Position numbers and translations under genes: made by a program
In this document: positions 48,643-62,099 of the stretch, piece after piece
Layout: every line of letters starts with the position of its first letter
Numbering within the stretch: position 1 is the stretch's first letter
Notes under the pieces: model-generated
Told to the model about the DNA's origin: nothing
Database searches by the model: none
What the model saw: the letters and a program-made list of their open reading frames with translations, nothing else
Assembly: GCF_030867095.1 (NCBI RefSeq)
Contig: NC_081828.1
Coordinates: forward strand, 7,517,501 to 7,581,500
DNA from: Alligator mississippiensis
Lineage: Eukaryota > Chordata > Crocodylia > Alligatoridae
Length of the DNA stretch: 64,000 nucleotides
Direction of reading: 5' to 3'

Positions 48643-49376
48643 GCTGATGGAAATCAAAGCCATTTCTGTGAAAATAGTATTTCTATTTTTAGCGTATTCT
48701 TCTGGCAATGAAATCAGAAACTACTCGGCTTATTCCTCCTTTATGTTTTCCTTACAGATTGTGCAAAATGGCATGATCAAATCCAACTATTGCCGACTTT
48801 GAATTTTACAGAACAGTGCAATCCAGGGGCGGGGGGGCGGGGAGGGAGAAGAAAAATCTTCAAAATTCATATCATCCCTGCTAGTTTTCTTTCAATTGAA
48901 CGTTTTACAGACTTTCACTGTGGATATTTATTGTAACTGGGAAACAAAGCTACGGTCTTTTCCATTCTTATAGGATTGTCTTTGTCTAGCTGCTTGTTTT
49001 GATGGGTGTAAAACAAATAAGATTAGACTGAGCAGCCGAACTGAAAGCGATAGCTGGGAGGAAAAGCCAATGAAAGGTTGCCGGGGAAACGAGCATAGGG
49101 GAAGCTGAGTGGGGGAGCAGGTGGCAATCATGTGGGAATACTGCAAACAGTGTAAAAAAAAAAAAAAGAAAGAAAGAAAGAAAAAAAAAGCCAACCCCCC
49201 CCCCCCCCAAAAACCAGGGGCTACCTCGATTATCTTTGCTGTTCTTTGTGGTAGTCACAACTTTAATTATTCTTTATAAATAGGTGTTAATTACATTTCT
49301 GGCTCAGGCTTACAGTGATTTCTGGAAATCTATTTTTAAGCATCTGTTCTTTCTTCTCTGCAAAAGTGGGTTAGCA

Positions 49377-49483
49377 TTTTTTTTTTTTTTTTTTTTGTAT
49401 TCCTGCCGTGAAATTGTACGTGCAAAAAAAATGGCAAGGCATCCTGCAAGGCAGTATTAAAAAAAAAAAAAAAAAAAAAAAAA
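49377..49483. repeat. poly-T (20 nt) and poly-A (25 nt) runs 60 bp apart
   Basis: T at 49377-49396 and A at 49459-49483 are complementary homopolymers that could fold back across a 62-nt spacer. They may be two independent runs. The spacer has no recognised feature. Confidence 0.85.
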
Positions 49484-52400
49484 TGTAAATTATATTGAAT
49501 GAAGTTGACAGAGGTATAATAGTGAACTCCCACAGCTGATCACTTCTGCAAATCATTTCTTAGAATTTTCCAGCAAATGTCCCTATGAGAACAGTAGGTA
49601 GAGTGAATTTACCCTAAGCAGTGATTTTGTGTTAAGTGATATTGGTATTTTTGCAAAATCAAACGGTTCTATGGCAGAAGCATCAGTTCAGGGGAGTTCA
49701 TCATATCCTACAGCGTTTGCGCCCAGCAGAATTTATTAAAATAATGAAACTGTCCTCCCTCGTCCTCCCCAGCCCCACCTCAAGCCACACCGTATTATCT
49801 ACCTGCTCAACAATATCCACTTTCAGTCTCGAGCCGGGTACATCGCTTTTACTTTTTTAAAGGATCGTGCATCTTTTGCTAATTGCTCTGGGATGGTGTG
49901 ATATGGGTGGGGGGGGCACAATAATGTGGCAGAGCAGAAGTGCATCTTTAAAAAAGGGGATGGGTGCCAGGAGTGTTTAGAAGCGTAGTAGCCTGGTAAG
50001 TCGTAGCTGGGAGAGGAAAAGGTATATAAAAAATGTGCTTGCCCAGAAAACGTTCATCCATCACACATCAGGAGGCACAGGAGAAACGTTTTGAGGCTAG
50101 AGGACATGCCTCGCTTCCTGTCTTAAGAATTTCCCGATTTTTGGTCGATTCGTTTTCGGGCGTGTGCGCTTTGCTTCCAGCGTTCAATTCCGATGGGAAT
50201 GTTGGGTGTTAAGTTTAAAGGGAATATGCAAGAAATGAAATCGCCCTTCTAATTTGCTCTCTTTTAAGTCAGGCTTGTGCTGCGGTCTTTTCTTTAAGGA
50301 AGTAATTGAATGGCCCTCTGAAAACTGCAACGCTTTTTCTCTGTAGGGGAAGACAGATTTGGAGGTTTTTGTTGTCTGTGTGCGTGTACAAGCTGAAATG
50401 TCATGCATGTGTGTGCACACACAGAGGCACCACATAGGCATGAACAGATGTAATATGGGAGAGAGGAAAATAATATTCATTCTGTCCTCGGATCAGTGAT
50501 GTTATATTCTAAAACTATGAACTTGGGTTGCGAGAATAAATTAGGATGGCTTTGATCAGGCACAGCTGCATTGTTTGAGGGTTGCAAGCAGCCAGTGCAG
50601 CTCTATTTTCATTTTCTGTCCAGCTTAGGATTTTGACAAGCGTTTAAAAATAAGGAAATCCTGATTTTTCTCTTTATTTTTTACAAAACACGTTTCTCCC
50701 CCTGATCTCCCGCTTTTCTTTGTTTTAAGATTATATTAATGAGCACAGCCTGCGTGTATGTAGCCACATTCTCTCCTTGCACGTTGGAGAGCACATAGTG
50801 TAGGCAAATAGCGGGTAAATAAGTGAAATGTCATCTGAGATTGCCACGGATATTTATGTATAAACCTGTAAAATGTAAAGCCTTTTCCTGTATAAGGAAA
50901 ACATGGAGAAAATATAACTGGGTTTTTTTTTTTCCTATGGCAATATATGTGAAATTCTTACCTTGGTGAGGATATACCCCAAAAGGATGGAATTTTGCAT
51001 GTAAAGTTGTTGGCCCCAGACATCAGTTTAAAATGACATTGCCAGAGACCTTCCTAATCAAGTTCCCATGTTAGATACAGAAATGCTCTTCCATTATTGA
51101 CTGAATTGGCAGCGTTCTTTGCTTTCCTTTTCTCTCCGTTTTACCTTTCTGGGCTTTCTCAGATGAAGTAAACCCAAGTTGTTGCTGACTTATAGTAAGA
51201 CAAAGGACAGTTAAAAACGAGCTGCAGGAGGTTTTATTTGGAAATCCCTTTTGAATGGGCATGGAAATACTCTGACCATCTTTATTAGATCCTGCTAAAG
51301 GTTTGGGTTCTTATTGGAGGAAATGTAGTTGTTGCATAAATATGATATGTTTTTAGTCTTATTAATTATTTTTTTTTGAAAAGAATGTCTTCTAGATTCT
51401 GGGGGATTCTTTTCTCATCCCTCCCCTGCTTAGTATGCTGCTGGGAGTACTCATTAAATGAAGGCTATTTTCTGCATGTGATTGCCATACTACTTACCCA
51501 TTATCTGGTGGTGGACAGTGGTGTTAGCTTTTGTCTGAAATTGCACATTATTGTCTTGCATTTCCTACCAAGGGGATTTGTTGTGTTCCTTGGTAATTTC
51601 CACTTTCAGAAAATTTCAAGCGATACCACAGGCAAGACATGAGCAGTAGGAGAGAATACGAGATATAGGCAGGAAGAAACCCAGAACTTCAAATCCGCTT
51701 GTCTGTTCCAACAATCTGTGTCTACCAGACAACTAATTTACATGCCTGGACACATTAAAATATACATTTGTTTGTCTGTGGGACAGCCGACTGGATACAC
51801 TCCGATGCACTAGCAAATGCTGCAATGCAGTATTTTTTTCAATGTCATTGGGGTTTTTGGGGGAGAAGAGGCGCAAACAGTCTTGCTATGAGCAAGATGA
51901 TGTTGAAAAGCATGGTACCTCTGTAGGTGAGAGGCCAGATTTCACAAAATTTGCTAATCTGTGTTAGAAAGTCACCCCTCCTCCACTGCTCGCTCGCTCT
52001 TTCTCTGTGCGAGATGGATGGAAAGAGGGATGAGCGTGTATTTGTACAAGTCTGTTTGTGCATATATATCTTCCCATCGAATTTGTACATGTGAGAGAAA
52101 ATGCAGGAATTCATACGAGAACAGAAAGGGCATTCACTAAACGTAAGATATAGCATGGTCTCATTCGTGTAGTGCAAAGGTCAATACTTATTTTGAGCCT
52201 AAGACTTCCAAGTAACTTTATGGCTTTATTGGCATACATTTTTTGTCTTGCTAGAGCATTATCTGTAGAGCAGAAAATGATTTCTCTGCAACAAGTACAG
52301 TATATCTAATCCTAGTACAATTAGCATTTTCTCTATATAAATGCTTAATCTTTGCATCTGAATGTATTTAGCCATTGGGATGATGCAAAGCAAAGGAGTG

Positions 52401-55101
52401 GGGAAACTGGAAATTCAAACACTTTTTGCTTGCTTTTCTTCCCTCCCTCTCCTTCTACCCCCCCCCCCCTTATTTTAAATAGTCCATCTTTACTTTCTAA
52501 AATCCCAGAATATTTTAGGTGCAGGGGGCTTTTATAGGTCACTAGCTTTACAGCAAAAAAAAGAAAAGGAGGCAAAAGAAGTCTCAGTATGTCACAGGCA
52601 GTAATTGTCTAAAATTAGCCATCTAGAAAAGGAAGGAAAGGCTTGAAGGGAAGAGAATGAGGCACAAACATGTGAAACCGCACCGTGCTAGTCTGGGAGA
52701 TAATGAGTGATAAATTTGAACTGGTGCAGTGCCGTGATGCCCATTAATTTCTCAAAACCTTGACTTTGTAGATTTGTTACTTAGTTTGTTGTTCACACCT
52801 TTAATTATACCCGGTTTTGGATGATAGCTCAGGGCACCAGCGATGAGCCCTTTTGTTTGTTGTTTACTTAATTAAGTATTCCGGCAAAGAGTTCACAATA
52901 GCTTGGGAACATCGGTACTTTGAAATGGGATTGTAATAAGAACACGCTTTTAATTTTCATAACCACTTGATATTGTCTTCGTATAACATTTACATTATTT
53001 GCATACATTCATTAAGAAAGAGCTCTGTGGTACTGCTGTTCGGCTCCTTTTTCTTTTTCTGTAACGACAATCTGTGTTTGCCCTAGCCATTTCCAAGCTT
53101 TTATCCATATCGTATCTTTGGGGCCTCATAAAGCAAGGAGGAAGCTGAGAGGCATTCTTACCTATTGTTCTACCCTTGATTGTGTCTTTGCACGAAGACA
53201 GTCTCCCCAATGAAGAAGGTAATCTATAAGAGCCAGGAAATGCTGAGAATCAGCAAGGAATCCTTAATTAAATTTCATGAAGAGACAGTGAGAATGTGGG
53301 GGGTGGGAAATAGGGTCAGTTAAATGGTCGTGCATGCTTTCTGGAGACGAGCTACACAGGAAAATGCAAGGCTGGCTTTGACAATATTTGGAGTCATGAT
53401 GTATATAAAATGCTGTAGTACTCCCTTGTTGCTAAGGTGCACACAATTGTGTCAGACATGCTGCTGTGATGGGCAAATGATGTGTCCTTGAACTCTCTGA
53501 AAAAAAAATCCCCCCCCCCCCCGTTTCTTTTTTATTTAAAATGGATTTATATTAGCAGAAAACAACCCATAATGAAAAATACCGGCAACATCCAATCTAG
53601 GATATGTAGTGCATGTGCTTTGAAAAAAGATGCAAACGAATGTTGAAGTTGTAGTGTAATTTGTAAAGCTGCAAGAAAGTCGCATGCAAAACGTGTCCGT
53701 GATTGTGTATGCTGGTAGTGGACAGTGACATTGTTGGTGGCTTTCCAGTAGTAAAAGTGTTTCAGTCCCAATCGTTTAATAGCATCGTGGGTGGACTTGC
53801 TAAGTGCTGGGAAGGATAGTCAAACACCATCCTCTGGTTTTAGCTCCCTCATAGGCATTTGATCAAAACGTGGACTCACGTGACCCATCGTGTGACCCTA
53901 GAAATTTGCGAATTACGAATTACGTTTTTTAACAAGCATGGGTTGTGCAAGTTGGCCTGTGGTGAGTCGACGCTCACTTACACTAGTCTGCTACTTTTTC
54001 AAGCAGTCCGTCTAAGCTCCTTGGTGTTTTTTAGGTTACACCTGAAAAATTACAGAATTGAATTGAACTGCAAAATTCTCATTTAGAAAACATAGTAGCA
54101 GTCAGTCAAGCTCAAACGTTAAACTATAGTAGAAAGTGCTGTTTAAAAGCTTCTGGAGCTTGACGATGGATCAAGGAAGTTTGTCTCTTCCCCCTCCTTC
54201 CCTTCTCCAAAAGTTGTTATTACAATACTTAAAACTAGCAAAAATGACAATTTCTTCAATTTAAAATTTGAAGTAGATCTGACTCATCTTCTAAAACTAT
54301 GTTATAGTGTACCCAGCCAGAATGTAGAGCACTGGGAATATGGTCCATAGCATTAATTATCTGTTGTGCAGCGTTGCAGTACAGTTCCCAGAAGTCCACA
54401 TACTTCTTGTAACACCAGAACAAAAGTGATATTTGTCACTGTCAGAATTATTGTCTTTGTGGTAGCCCTTCCCAAAAGACAGTTTCACTTGCATTGATTT
54501 TTCCATTGCATAAAAATAACTCTTCTTCCATTTTGTAGTGTTTTGTTGGTAATATAGGTAGGGAGTTTATGTAAGAGTCACTACCTTTTAGTCATGCTTG
54601 TCAACGGGCATTTTTGATCAGGAGGCAACCTGATTTTGCATCATTATAAGGCTCTATGTATGTAGAGTGGCTCTGGTTTGAGACAGTCATGGCAAACCTC
54701 ACAGGCAAAATAATAATAGGTTGCTATACTCAGTTATATGCTGAAGGTTTGCTTTGTCCCTTAACAATGTCAGAATCAAAACTCCCATGGACTTCAGCAA
54801 TTCAGGGTCAGATCTTAAAATATTCACAATGGTCACCATTAAAGAGCCTGCTTAGGAACTCGTAGTAAAATAGTAATGCATGATTTCATACTGGGAAATA
54901 TTTCCAGATTTTGGATACCTAAACTAAGTGTTGGTAAGTGTGAAGATTGAAATTATTACAACCATCCTACTTTTACTATTGATTTTATCCTTGCCCTTCT
55001 GCTGCTGATCAATCATTTCCTTGCTGCACTGTGTCCACCATAGACTGCAAGAACCTTTGGCCCAAGACCTCTCTCATTTGTGTAAAGGAGTGGTTGGTTC
55101 C
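49484..55101. other. non-coding, transposon-poor sequence
   Basis: No transposon ends or recognisable exons. Homopolymers include C near 52460-52469 and C near 53512-53522. Frames reach 110 codons without similarity. Confidence 0.45.
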
Positions 55102-55360
55102 CAGTGTTTTTGGACTCGGGGCACTTCTCAGAAAATGCCAGTTCTTAGTTTTCACACCTTTTTCAACTACAGAAAAATAATAGAGTAATTCTCTTGCAAG
55201 ACTCCAGAAGGGCAAAGTGGTTTTAATACTTTGATTTCCTATTGGAAATCTCCCAAGTGTATCTTGTGATTCATGTTCGCCCACCTAACACTGCTAACAT
55301 TTCATGGTGCCCCGTGGCACCCTTGAAAGGATCTCAAGGCACCCTGGTTGAGAATCACTG
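55102..55360 (+). mobile_element. probable degraded hAT-like element
   Basis: The left end CAGTGTTTTTGGACTCGGGGCAC and the right end GTGCC...CCCTGGTTGAGAATCACTG are imperfect inverted copies; the right end is a good match to the common hAT terminus CAGTGATTCTCAACC. The flanking 8-mers (TTGGTTCC and CTGTAATT) do not match, so the boundaries or the left end may be wrong. Confidence 0.5.
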
Positions 55361-55361
55361 C

Positions 55362-55430
55362 TGTAATTGGGGGCTGGACTCGAATCTTCTGAGGTCCCTT
55401 CCAGCCCTAATGTCTGTGAAATCTGTGAAA
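55362..55430 (+). mobile_element. CR1 LINE 3'-end fragment
   Basis: GGGGGCTGGACTCGAATC, then GAGGTCCCTTCCAGCCC and TAATGTCTGTGAAATCTGTGAA, matches the CR1 terminus at 35200-35250. The terminal repeat unit (ATCTGTGAA) occurs about twice. It directly abuts the hAT-like element. Confidence 0.8.
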
Positions 55431-58400
55431 AGCACCAGCCATACTCCTGGCATGGTAGAAATAATTGTATGTCTTTGTTACACAAAAGTTGGTGGTAATA
55501 CGTGTGTACAAATGGCATTTAACAGAATGTGCAAATGCTAGAAAATCTTCCGCATGTGTGTGTGTGCCGCATGTATGTGTGTGTGCTGGGTATGCTGTTG
55601 CTTATTGCTGTTAATTTCCTTCCTGTAAGAGCAGCTGTTCCCGAGAATCATGTCTTTGCTTGATACAGAGGGTCTTGGAAAATTCAATATATATCTACTG
55701 TAGTAGTTGCAGTAGTTCTTAATATGATTAGGGATGGAAACTAACTCCATAATCTAGCAGAGTAGCATATTCTTTTTTAGTGTAACTGGGCCAGGACAAA
55801 CTTAACATTTTCTGCAGTATCTTTTACTTGGTGAGAGATTCCTGAGTGCACTTCAGAATTTGACATTGTATTTGATAATTTATAGAGCATGGTTTATATT
55901 TAACTGTAGACATGCTAATCCAGGAAAAAGAGGAGAATATTTTTAGAATCTTTTTTTTTTTTTTTTATTGTCTGTACTTGTCATTAGCCTACTATGGAAA
56001 GAAATATTCATACATTTAGACATTTAGTGGAAAAAAATGTTGATGTTAAATACCCTCAACATATCAATGCTGTATGCAAATTTGTAATGAATGACTTGCT
56101 TGGGGGGGTCTTTGATTATCAACAACCTTTTATGTTAATATCCAGCCAGATTACCCAACAAGGGATCGACCTTCTCCTAGTCCATTTTTTGTACCCGTTT
56201 GGAGTCCAGCCTCCTTCATTTTACCCCCAGCGGTCAGAGATGGAGGTTATTTTTAACAGTGATGCAGTGTCACTTCCTACATCGCCATCACTTGCTTTAG
56301 TAGAACTTAATGTATTGCACTTGACCTACGACTCTGAATGACGCAGGCCCTTATTTGACTTGAAAGAGTGCCCCTTTGGGCAGTTGAGGCTAGCAGAGGT
56401 ACTGTTGGAGTCCTGATGGCACAAAACAAGATATAGGCATGAATGTATTTTCCACGATGGGTTTCCTACTCATGTTTGAAATGTACATGTCCTGATAATG
56501 CATTGATCTTCTTGGTGTACCCATCTTTTTGAACATCTTTGGGGTTCATTTATTGGAAAAATTGAGGGAGGAGTTTCCTTTGAAAGTTTAAAGGAAGAGG
56601 TCTTCTGATTTGGCCTGTGGCATGTTTCTGTATGTTCGATGGTCTATAAAATTATAGATTTTTAAGTACAAAAGAGTTTATTATGATCATTTAACCTGGT
56701 CTGTGGTGAGTAGGTTGGTGTGCAAAGCTGTTTTGTCTCTTGATGGTTGCATAATACATCTGATGCTCAAGATATTTAGAGTCCAGCCTAGGTCTTCTTT
56801 TATGCATGTGATTTTATATCTAAATAAGCAAAATATTCTTCTTTTTAGGTCTTTTACCATGCAGTGGATTTAAGTCCTTCTCACTTGGTGCACAGTATAG
56901 ACATTTTTTCCCATAATATAATGAGACTAGAGAGCTACTTCTGTATACTAGTAGGTCATATCCACTTCTTTTACCATGAGAATCTTCCAATAATCAATGG
57001 TTTTTGCTATCAGTTTGTGACCCTTCAGTTTGGGATGATTTTAGTATTTATGGGGGTAGTCCATTAAAATTTTGGTCAGGCTTTGTTTGTTGCAAAAGCA
57101 GGAAGCCTTTTTCTTCCTGAAAGCACCATTGTTTTCAGAAATGACATTGTCATGGTGCAAGATTGTGGCCTTGTAAATGAGTTCTATGTAGGTAGAAAAG
57201 TAGTAATATTCCTAGTTTATAACTAATTCATGCAGTGTCCTTTAGTATTGGACAGGGAAGTATACAGCTAACACAAGATGGAAGAGGCTTCCCTTCCATT
57301 GTCATCCCAAGTCTGATCTTGGTTGGTTCTGTACCACTTAGACTTGAGTTGACGCAAGTTGTTGGCGGAGGAAAAGGTTCGTGTGTGTTTAGTAGAATTA
57401 TCTAACTATAGTCGCCAGTATATCTTCAGTAAAGTCCTACTGAAATGAGAATCCAAGGTATGTTTGAAAGAACTGGTGCGGTATGCACGTTGCTAAGCCA
57501 TTGGTTTCTTTGTATGCCTTCACTTAAATGAAAAACAGTAGGGTCTAATTTAAAAAATGCTTTGAGCCTAAGTCCTATGGAAATGGATTTGACTTCTGAA
57601 GTCGCTGAAGCACGTTTGAAAATGTTACCTGATGTTTCTAGTGTATCAGTTGCTCCAGATCTTAGATGTTCCTTGTTCAGCCTTGTCTTCTCTAGTTCTT
57701 GTTAGTAGGTGTCTCCGACTTTTCAGTTGCAAATGACATAGCTTATAATATGGGAGGTTTGTTTAAATTTCTGTTGGAGCTTAAAATATGAGGAAAAAGC
57801 ATATCAAGCAAAAACGGTTGACCGCATTAAAGCTATGTCAGTTTACACCCACTAAGTACCTGACCAGTTACACTTATCTTTAAATCAATAGATACACGTG
57901 TGTGTGAAGAATATACCTGGACACAAACAAAAGAAGCATTAGAATTTATTTTTTTTTAAACTGGCAGTGTCATTAAATAAATAGTAAATTTGATCTAATG
58001 GATAGAGGTTGGGTGGGAAAGTGCAAGATCAGAATCAAATTCTAAAAACAAGCCAAAAAAAGGTTCCTTGTCCTGTACTTGTATTTTCAGGTTACAAATT
58101 CTCCAATCTAAGAGAACCTTTGTGCGTCTGTATCTAACAGAGTCCCATATTGATATTTTTTGGTGCGCACAATCTTGGCTTGCATCGCACAGCCATTATT
58201 GTAGTGCTCTGCTCTTCCCTGAGCCAACCACCATGCTAGAAAGTATAGATTTTAAATACACTTCTGGGTATTCAGCCTTGTAACTGTTAATGCATCATTT
58301 AAAAAGAAAAGGGTAGTCTATAGGAGACCTCTTCCCCTTTTGTGGGGTTCACCACCTAATATAGCATAATTTTTTTGAGGAAGAGGTGAGAAATCCTACT

Positions 58401-59056
58401 ATAGTGGGATTCAGAGCACCCGATCAGGAAAAACTGGCTTCCTTGTTAGGAGACTGTGTGCGTCTTTTTTAGCACTTTCTTGTCCTTCAGCTGCATCTTG
58501 AAAGAACAAGCAGGGGGAAATGAGGAATGATACAGACTGATCGAAACAGCTTGGGAAACTCGTAGGTACAGAGTAACCTGACTTGAGAGTGCCAACTTAG
58601 CAAAAAGAAAGGGTAATTGGAGAGGAAGGAGGCGTGCCTCAGGAGGGAGGAACCTGACCTGTGCGCCTTTGTTCTAATTTATAAGATGTACTGAACTTCA
58701 TGCGTGTGCCACCCATGGCCTCGTGGGAGAACCAAGTGGTTGGTTTCTCATACAGAGTAGCCTTTTGTTCCAGATGTCCTGGCTCCAAGTTAGGACAGTT
58801 CCCTGTTATTGCTCTTTGTCAAGGTCTGTGCCAGCAAGACCTCAAGGACCTATAAGGGATTTGAACCTGAGCTAACTGTAACCCATGTCACGTGCTCGGA
58901 GGCTCTTATTTGCCACGCTTTGTGTTTTGCTGTGGCATCTCTCTTCCAAAGCTCAATTCCAGTTTGGAGACTGTAAAATCAAAGCCGGATTCTCTATTTC
59001 TGTATACACACGTCAACCTGAATGGCGTAGAAGATTTTTTTTTATATATATATTGG
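55431..59056. other. non-coding, nothing recognised
   Basis: A broken GT-rich stretch lies at 55555-55586 and a T run at 55951-55967. Frames such as 55994-56341 (115 codons) have no known similarity. Confidence 0.45.
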
Positions 59057-59057
59057 A

Positions 59058-59081
<24 letters not shown>
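59057..59081. repeat. (GT)n microsatellite with TATG extension
   Basis: About twelve GT units followed by TATATGTGTGTG. Confidence 0.95.
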
Positions 59082-59091
<10 letters not shown>

Positions 59092-61558
59092 GTATATTAT
59101 TCCAATGAATCCAGTGTAAATAGAGACAGCAGCTCAACTTCTGGGGCCTGGAAGTGAATCCACAAATAAAGTAGGCTGCTTTGAATAGGGTAACCCTGAT
59201 TTAGAGCTAGGCAGGTCACCTTTACGTGCTCCACAGCGTGTTGTACCTTTTTAATTCTTCTTTGCAGCGGGATATATAAAAGCTCAGAAATGTTCAGGAT
59301 GTGGTCTCCTGCTCTTGCTGGATGTTTGTGGCGTATTAAAAATAGAACCACATAGTATATATAGGGCTTCAAAAAAAACCGGAGAGATTCTTGCTGGCGT
59401 GAACCTGTATGTTCCACTTTATGGCACAGTAAAGAAGCTGTGGACAGGTATAAAACTTTTGCTTAATGGAGGTACTCGAAGGACAAGAAGAGAAACGGTG
59501 TGAGGGTCAGATAGTACATACATATGAGGGCTCTGCAGCTATAGTCTGCTTTTGTTGGGTGGGGTGGAAAAAACCCCACAATGGCTTTATGATTAGAAAC
59601 AACCAACGCTGCAGTTATACGTATACAGTTAAACGTATATAGTTATACGTTTCTGCATGTGTGCAGGACTTGCTGCAGATGTAGCATGTGCTGGAAAGGG
59701 AGGCCAGTGGTTGCATCTCTGCTCTCCATCCTCGTTGGGCTGCTTCTGTTGTCTGAAAGTATTGCCCGTGTGCAGTTGTACAGAAAGTGTCATTTTCTCC
59801 CTCTTCGTTGCCACCCCCAATATATATAAAAAGAGGGAGAGATGACACAGAGGACATGATGTACCTATTTCATCTCTTCTCAATAATTCCAGCGTATTTT
59901 TACATGCTTTGAGAGGAACAGCTGCTCCAGGTTTGCCTGTTGTGTAATTTATTGACTGATAACAACGTGGGCTTGCAGCCTCCTTTCATCTCTTCCTCTC
60001 CCGTACACTGAATATTTGCAAAGTCTGAGAACTAGATGAACTGGAGTGTGTAGGTTAAAAAAAGAAGCCATTTTTACAGGCAGTAAAATGGAGAACCGAA
60101 TTTGTTGCACAGCATTAGCATGCCTGCCACGGTTGCAAAAGAGTTGGGAGGAAGAGTGGTGGCCTTTCAGATTAACACGTTGACCTGGGATACGGGAGAT
60201 TTAAGGGATCCGCTACAGATTTCCTGTATGACCTTGGGCAAGTTGTTTAAAAGTCTCTGCACTTTGCTCAGCATGTTGCGGAGCAGTCCCTGGCCTTGGC
60301 CTGACTATGTGTTTATACATCATCTAGCACAATAGGGCTGGGGTCTCAGTTGGAGACATTATTGTAGCAACACGCAGTAGTACTAACATATTTTACTTTC
60401 TTTGTCCTGCTAGATGCCACGCAGTTGGTAAAAATGTGAAAAGAAATCTCCATTTCCATGCATCATCTTGCACAGAAATGTATAATTCCAAATCTTTGTC
60501 CTAAAGACATTGGGAAGTTTAAAAAAAAAAAGAAAAATGCTTTATAAAAATAGTGATTTTACTGTATTATGTATTAAAGGCTTGCCATTTTGAAATGCAT
60601 GAATTTGACTTTTTGTCATCTTGGATCACTCATGTTCAGCACAGTTATGGCACCCTGTAATTGTGAACTTGCTAAAAATATTTGAATATCATTTTAACAC
60701 TGTTAGAACGTATTTTGGAACCAGTATTTTGTATTAATGCTGAAGCTTAAAACCTGTATAACAATGACTGCCAGTTCAGGATATTTTCTTTCCTAGGCTA
60801 AGCCCTTTTTACTGCATCAATATTTGAAATATTAAATACATCTTCCATAGGAAGAGCGGGAAGGGCACAGCATATGAAAACTGTGTGTGTGGCGGGATAT
60901 GTCAAATTATAGAGGGTGGTTAGATAATGATTCATTTCTGGGATATTGGATTTGCCTTGAGGCAGAATTGCTCTAAAGCTGAATTTTCCTCTTTTATTTC
61001 ATGTTCATGATGTATTTATTAAGTAAATAATAGCAGTCTAGTAGTGCGGTGCCTAAGCTTTAATAAAAAAACATGACTGACAGCATGATTTGACAGTCAT
61101 GTTATGGAGAAGAAAATGGTTACTGGGGATCCACATAGACTGCTTCCTGGGCTCATTTTAAGGTCATTTGTGGCGGGGGAGGGGAAATGCACATATTTGT
61201 CCAAGGTAAAATTTGGTCCTTAATTCTCACTTTGCCAGTCTCTGCTGTGAATCCTTTTTAATTGCTATTTATTATCACAGTCATGCCCAGAGGTCTTAGC
61301 AAGGCTTGGGGCCATTTTGTGCAAAATGCTGTATAAACACATATGAAGATCTTCTGCGCACACAAGAGTTTTTGCAATTCATGACCTGAGTTTTGCAAAT
61401 ACTTTTCATGCATGCTTAATTTACTGCTATGAGTAGTCCTAGTAACCAGGGGTACTATTTACAGTAGTTTAGTAGTGTATGAGTGCAAATCAGGACCTGC
61501 ATATATATTGGGGGGTGGGGCATGTATGTGCGCATGAGCACTCTAGAGGCAAAGATTT
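59082..61558. other. non-coding, nothing recognised
   Basis: AT-rich unique sequence. A short triplicated word (GTTATACGTAT / GTTAAACGTATA / GTTATACGTTT) lies at about 59615-59651. Confidence 0.5.
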
Positions 61559-61690
61559 CTTAGGGAGGTATCTTTTATTGGAGCAGCTGCATAGTTGGGA
61601 TAGCTATACGAGCTTTCTTCAGACCCTTGCCTCTTACGTAATTCCTGGACCATCCCAGCTACATCACTCTGGTGCTCCTGTAACGTGCGC
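61559..61690 (+). repeat. interspersed repeat related to 17831-18012
   Basis: GTATCTTTTATTGGAGCAGCTGC, then ATAGTTGGGATAGCT and CTGGACCATCCCAGCTACATC, follow the same order as the 17.8-kb repeat and a phrase common in sauropsid DNA. The class is unknown. The hairpin arms are not preserved here. Confidence 0.5.
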
Positions 61691-61729
61691 ATACATGCGG
61701 ACATACATACTCAAAGCGAATGTATACTA

Positions 61730-61830
61730 TATATTAACTGTACGTGTCTCAGTAGCTTCAGTGGGACTACACACATCTGTAACATTAAGCACGTGCACAG
61801 GTTTGGATTTAACCATCTGATCCCACAAGC
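61730..61830 (+). repeat. possible sauropsid interspersed repeat (TTCAGTGGGACTAC motif)
   Basis: The order AGCTTCAGTGGGACTACACACAT, ATTAAGCACGTGCACAGG, TCTGATCCC resembles a repeat I recall as common in turtles, crocodilians and birds. I cannot name it. Related single words (GACTTCA-x-TGGGA) occur near 14085 and 54788. Confidence 0.35.
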
Positions 61831-61984
61831 AGCTGTAAGAAAGAAATCCTTGCATTCTGCATCGTTGCTACATTGGGCGTGATTTTTTTCTCACTATCAA
61901 AGCTACTTTTTTAAAGATGGCTGTGGACCCCCAGGAAGAAGACTGTGCATTTTCAAGTCTCTCTACCTTTATTCCAACTATGTA

Positions 61985-62065
61985 GTTGGTCCAAAAAAGA
62001 TAATCACCCTACGAAATCCTCTCCTCTTGCACATTTCTGGGCCATCACAGCTACAGCATCATTTA
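61985..62065 (+). repeat. second fragment of the 61.6-kb repeat family
   Basis: TAGTTGGTCCAAAAAAGATAATCACC followed by CTTGCACATTTCTGGGCCATCACAGCTACAGC repeats the right half of the family signature. It lies about 300 bp from the copy at 61559. Confidence 0.45.
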
Positions 62066-62099
62066 TGACTGACCTCTGCTGTGGCCCCATTTGTTTTCA

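Noticed and set aside
49377..49483. processed pseudogene or SINE tail
   Set aside because: No retroposon body or target duplication is visible next to the A and T runs.
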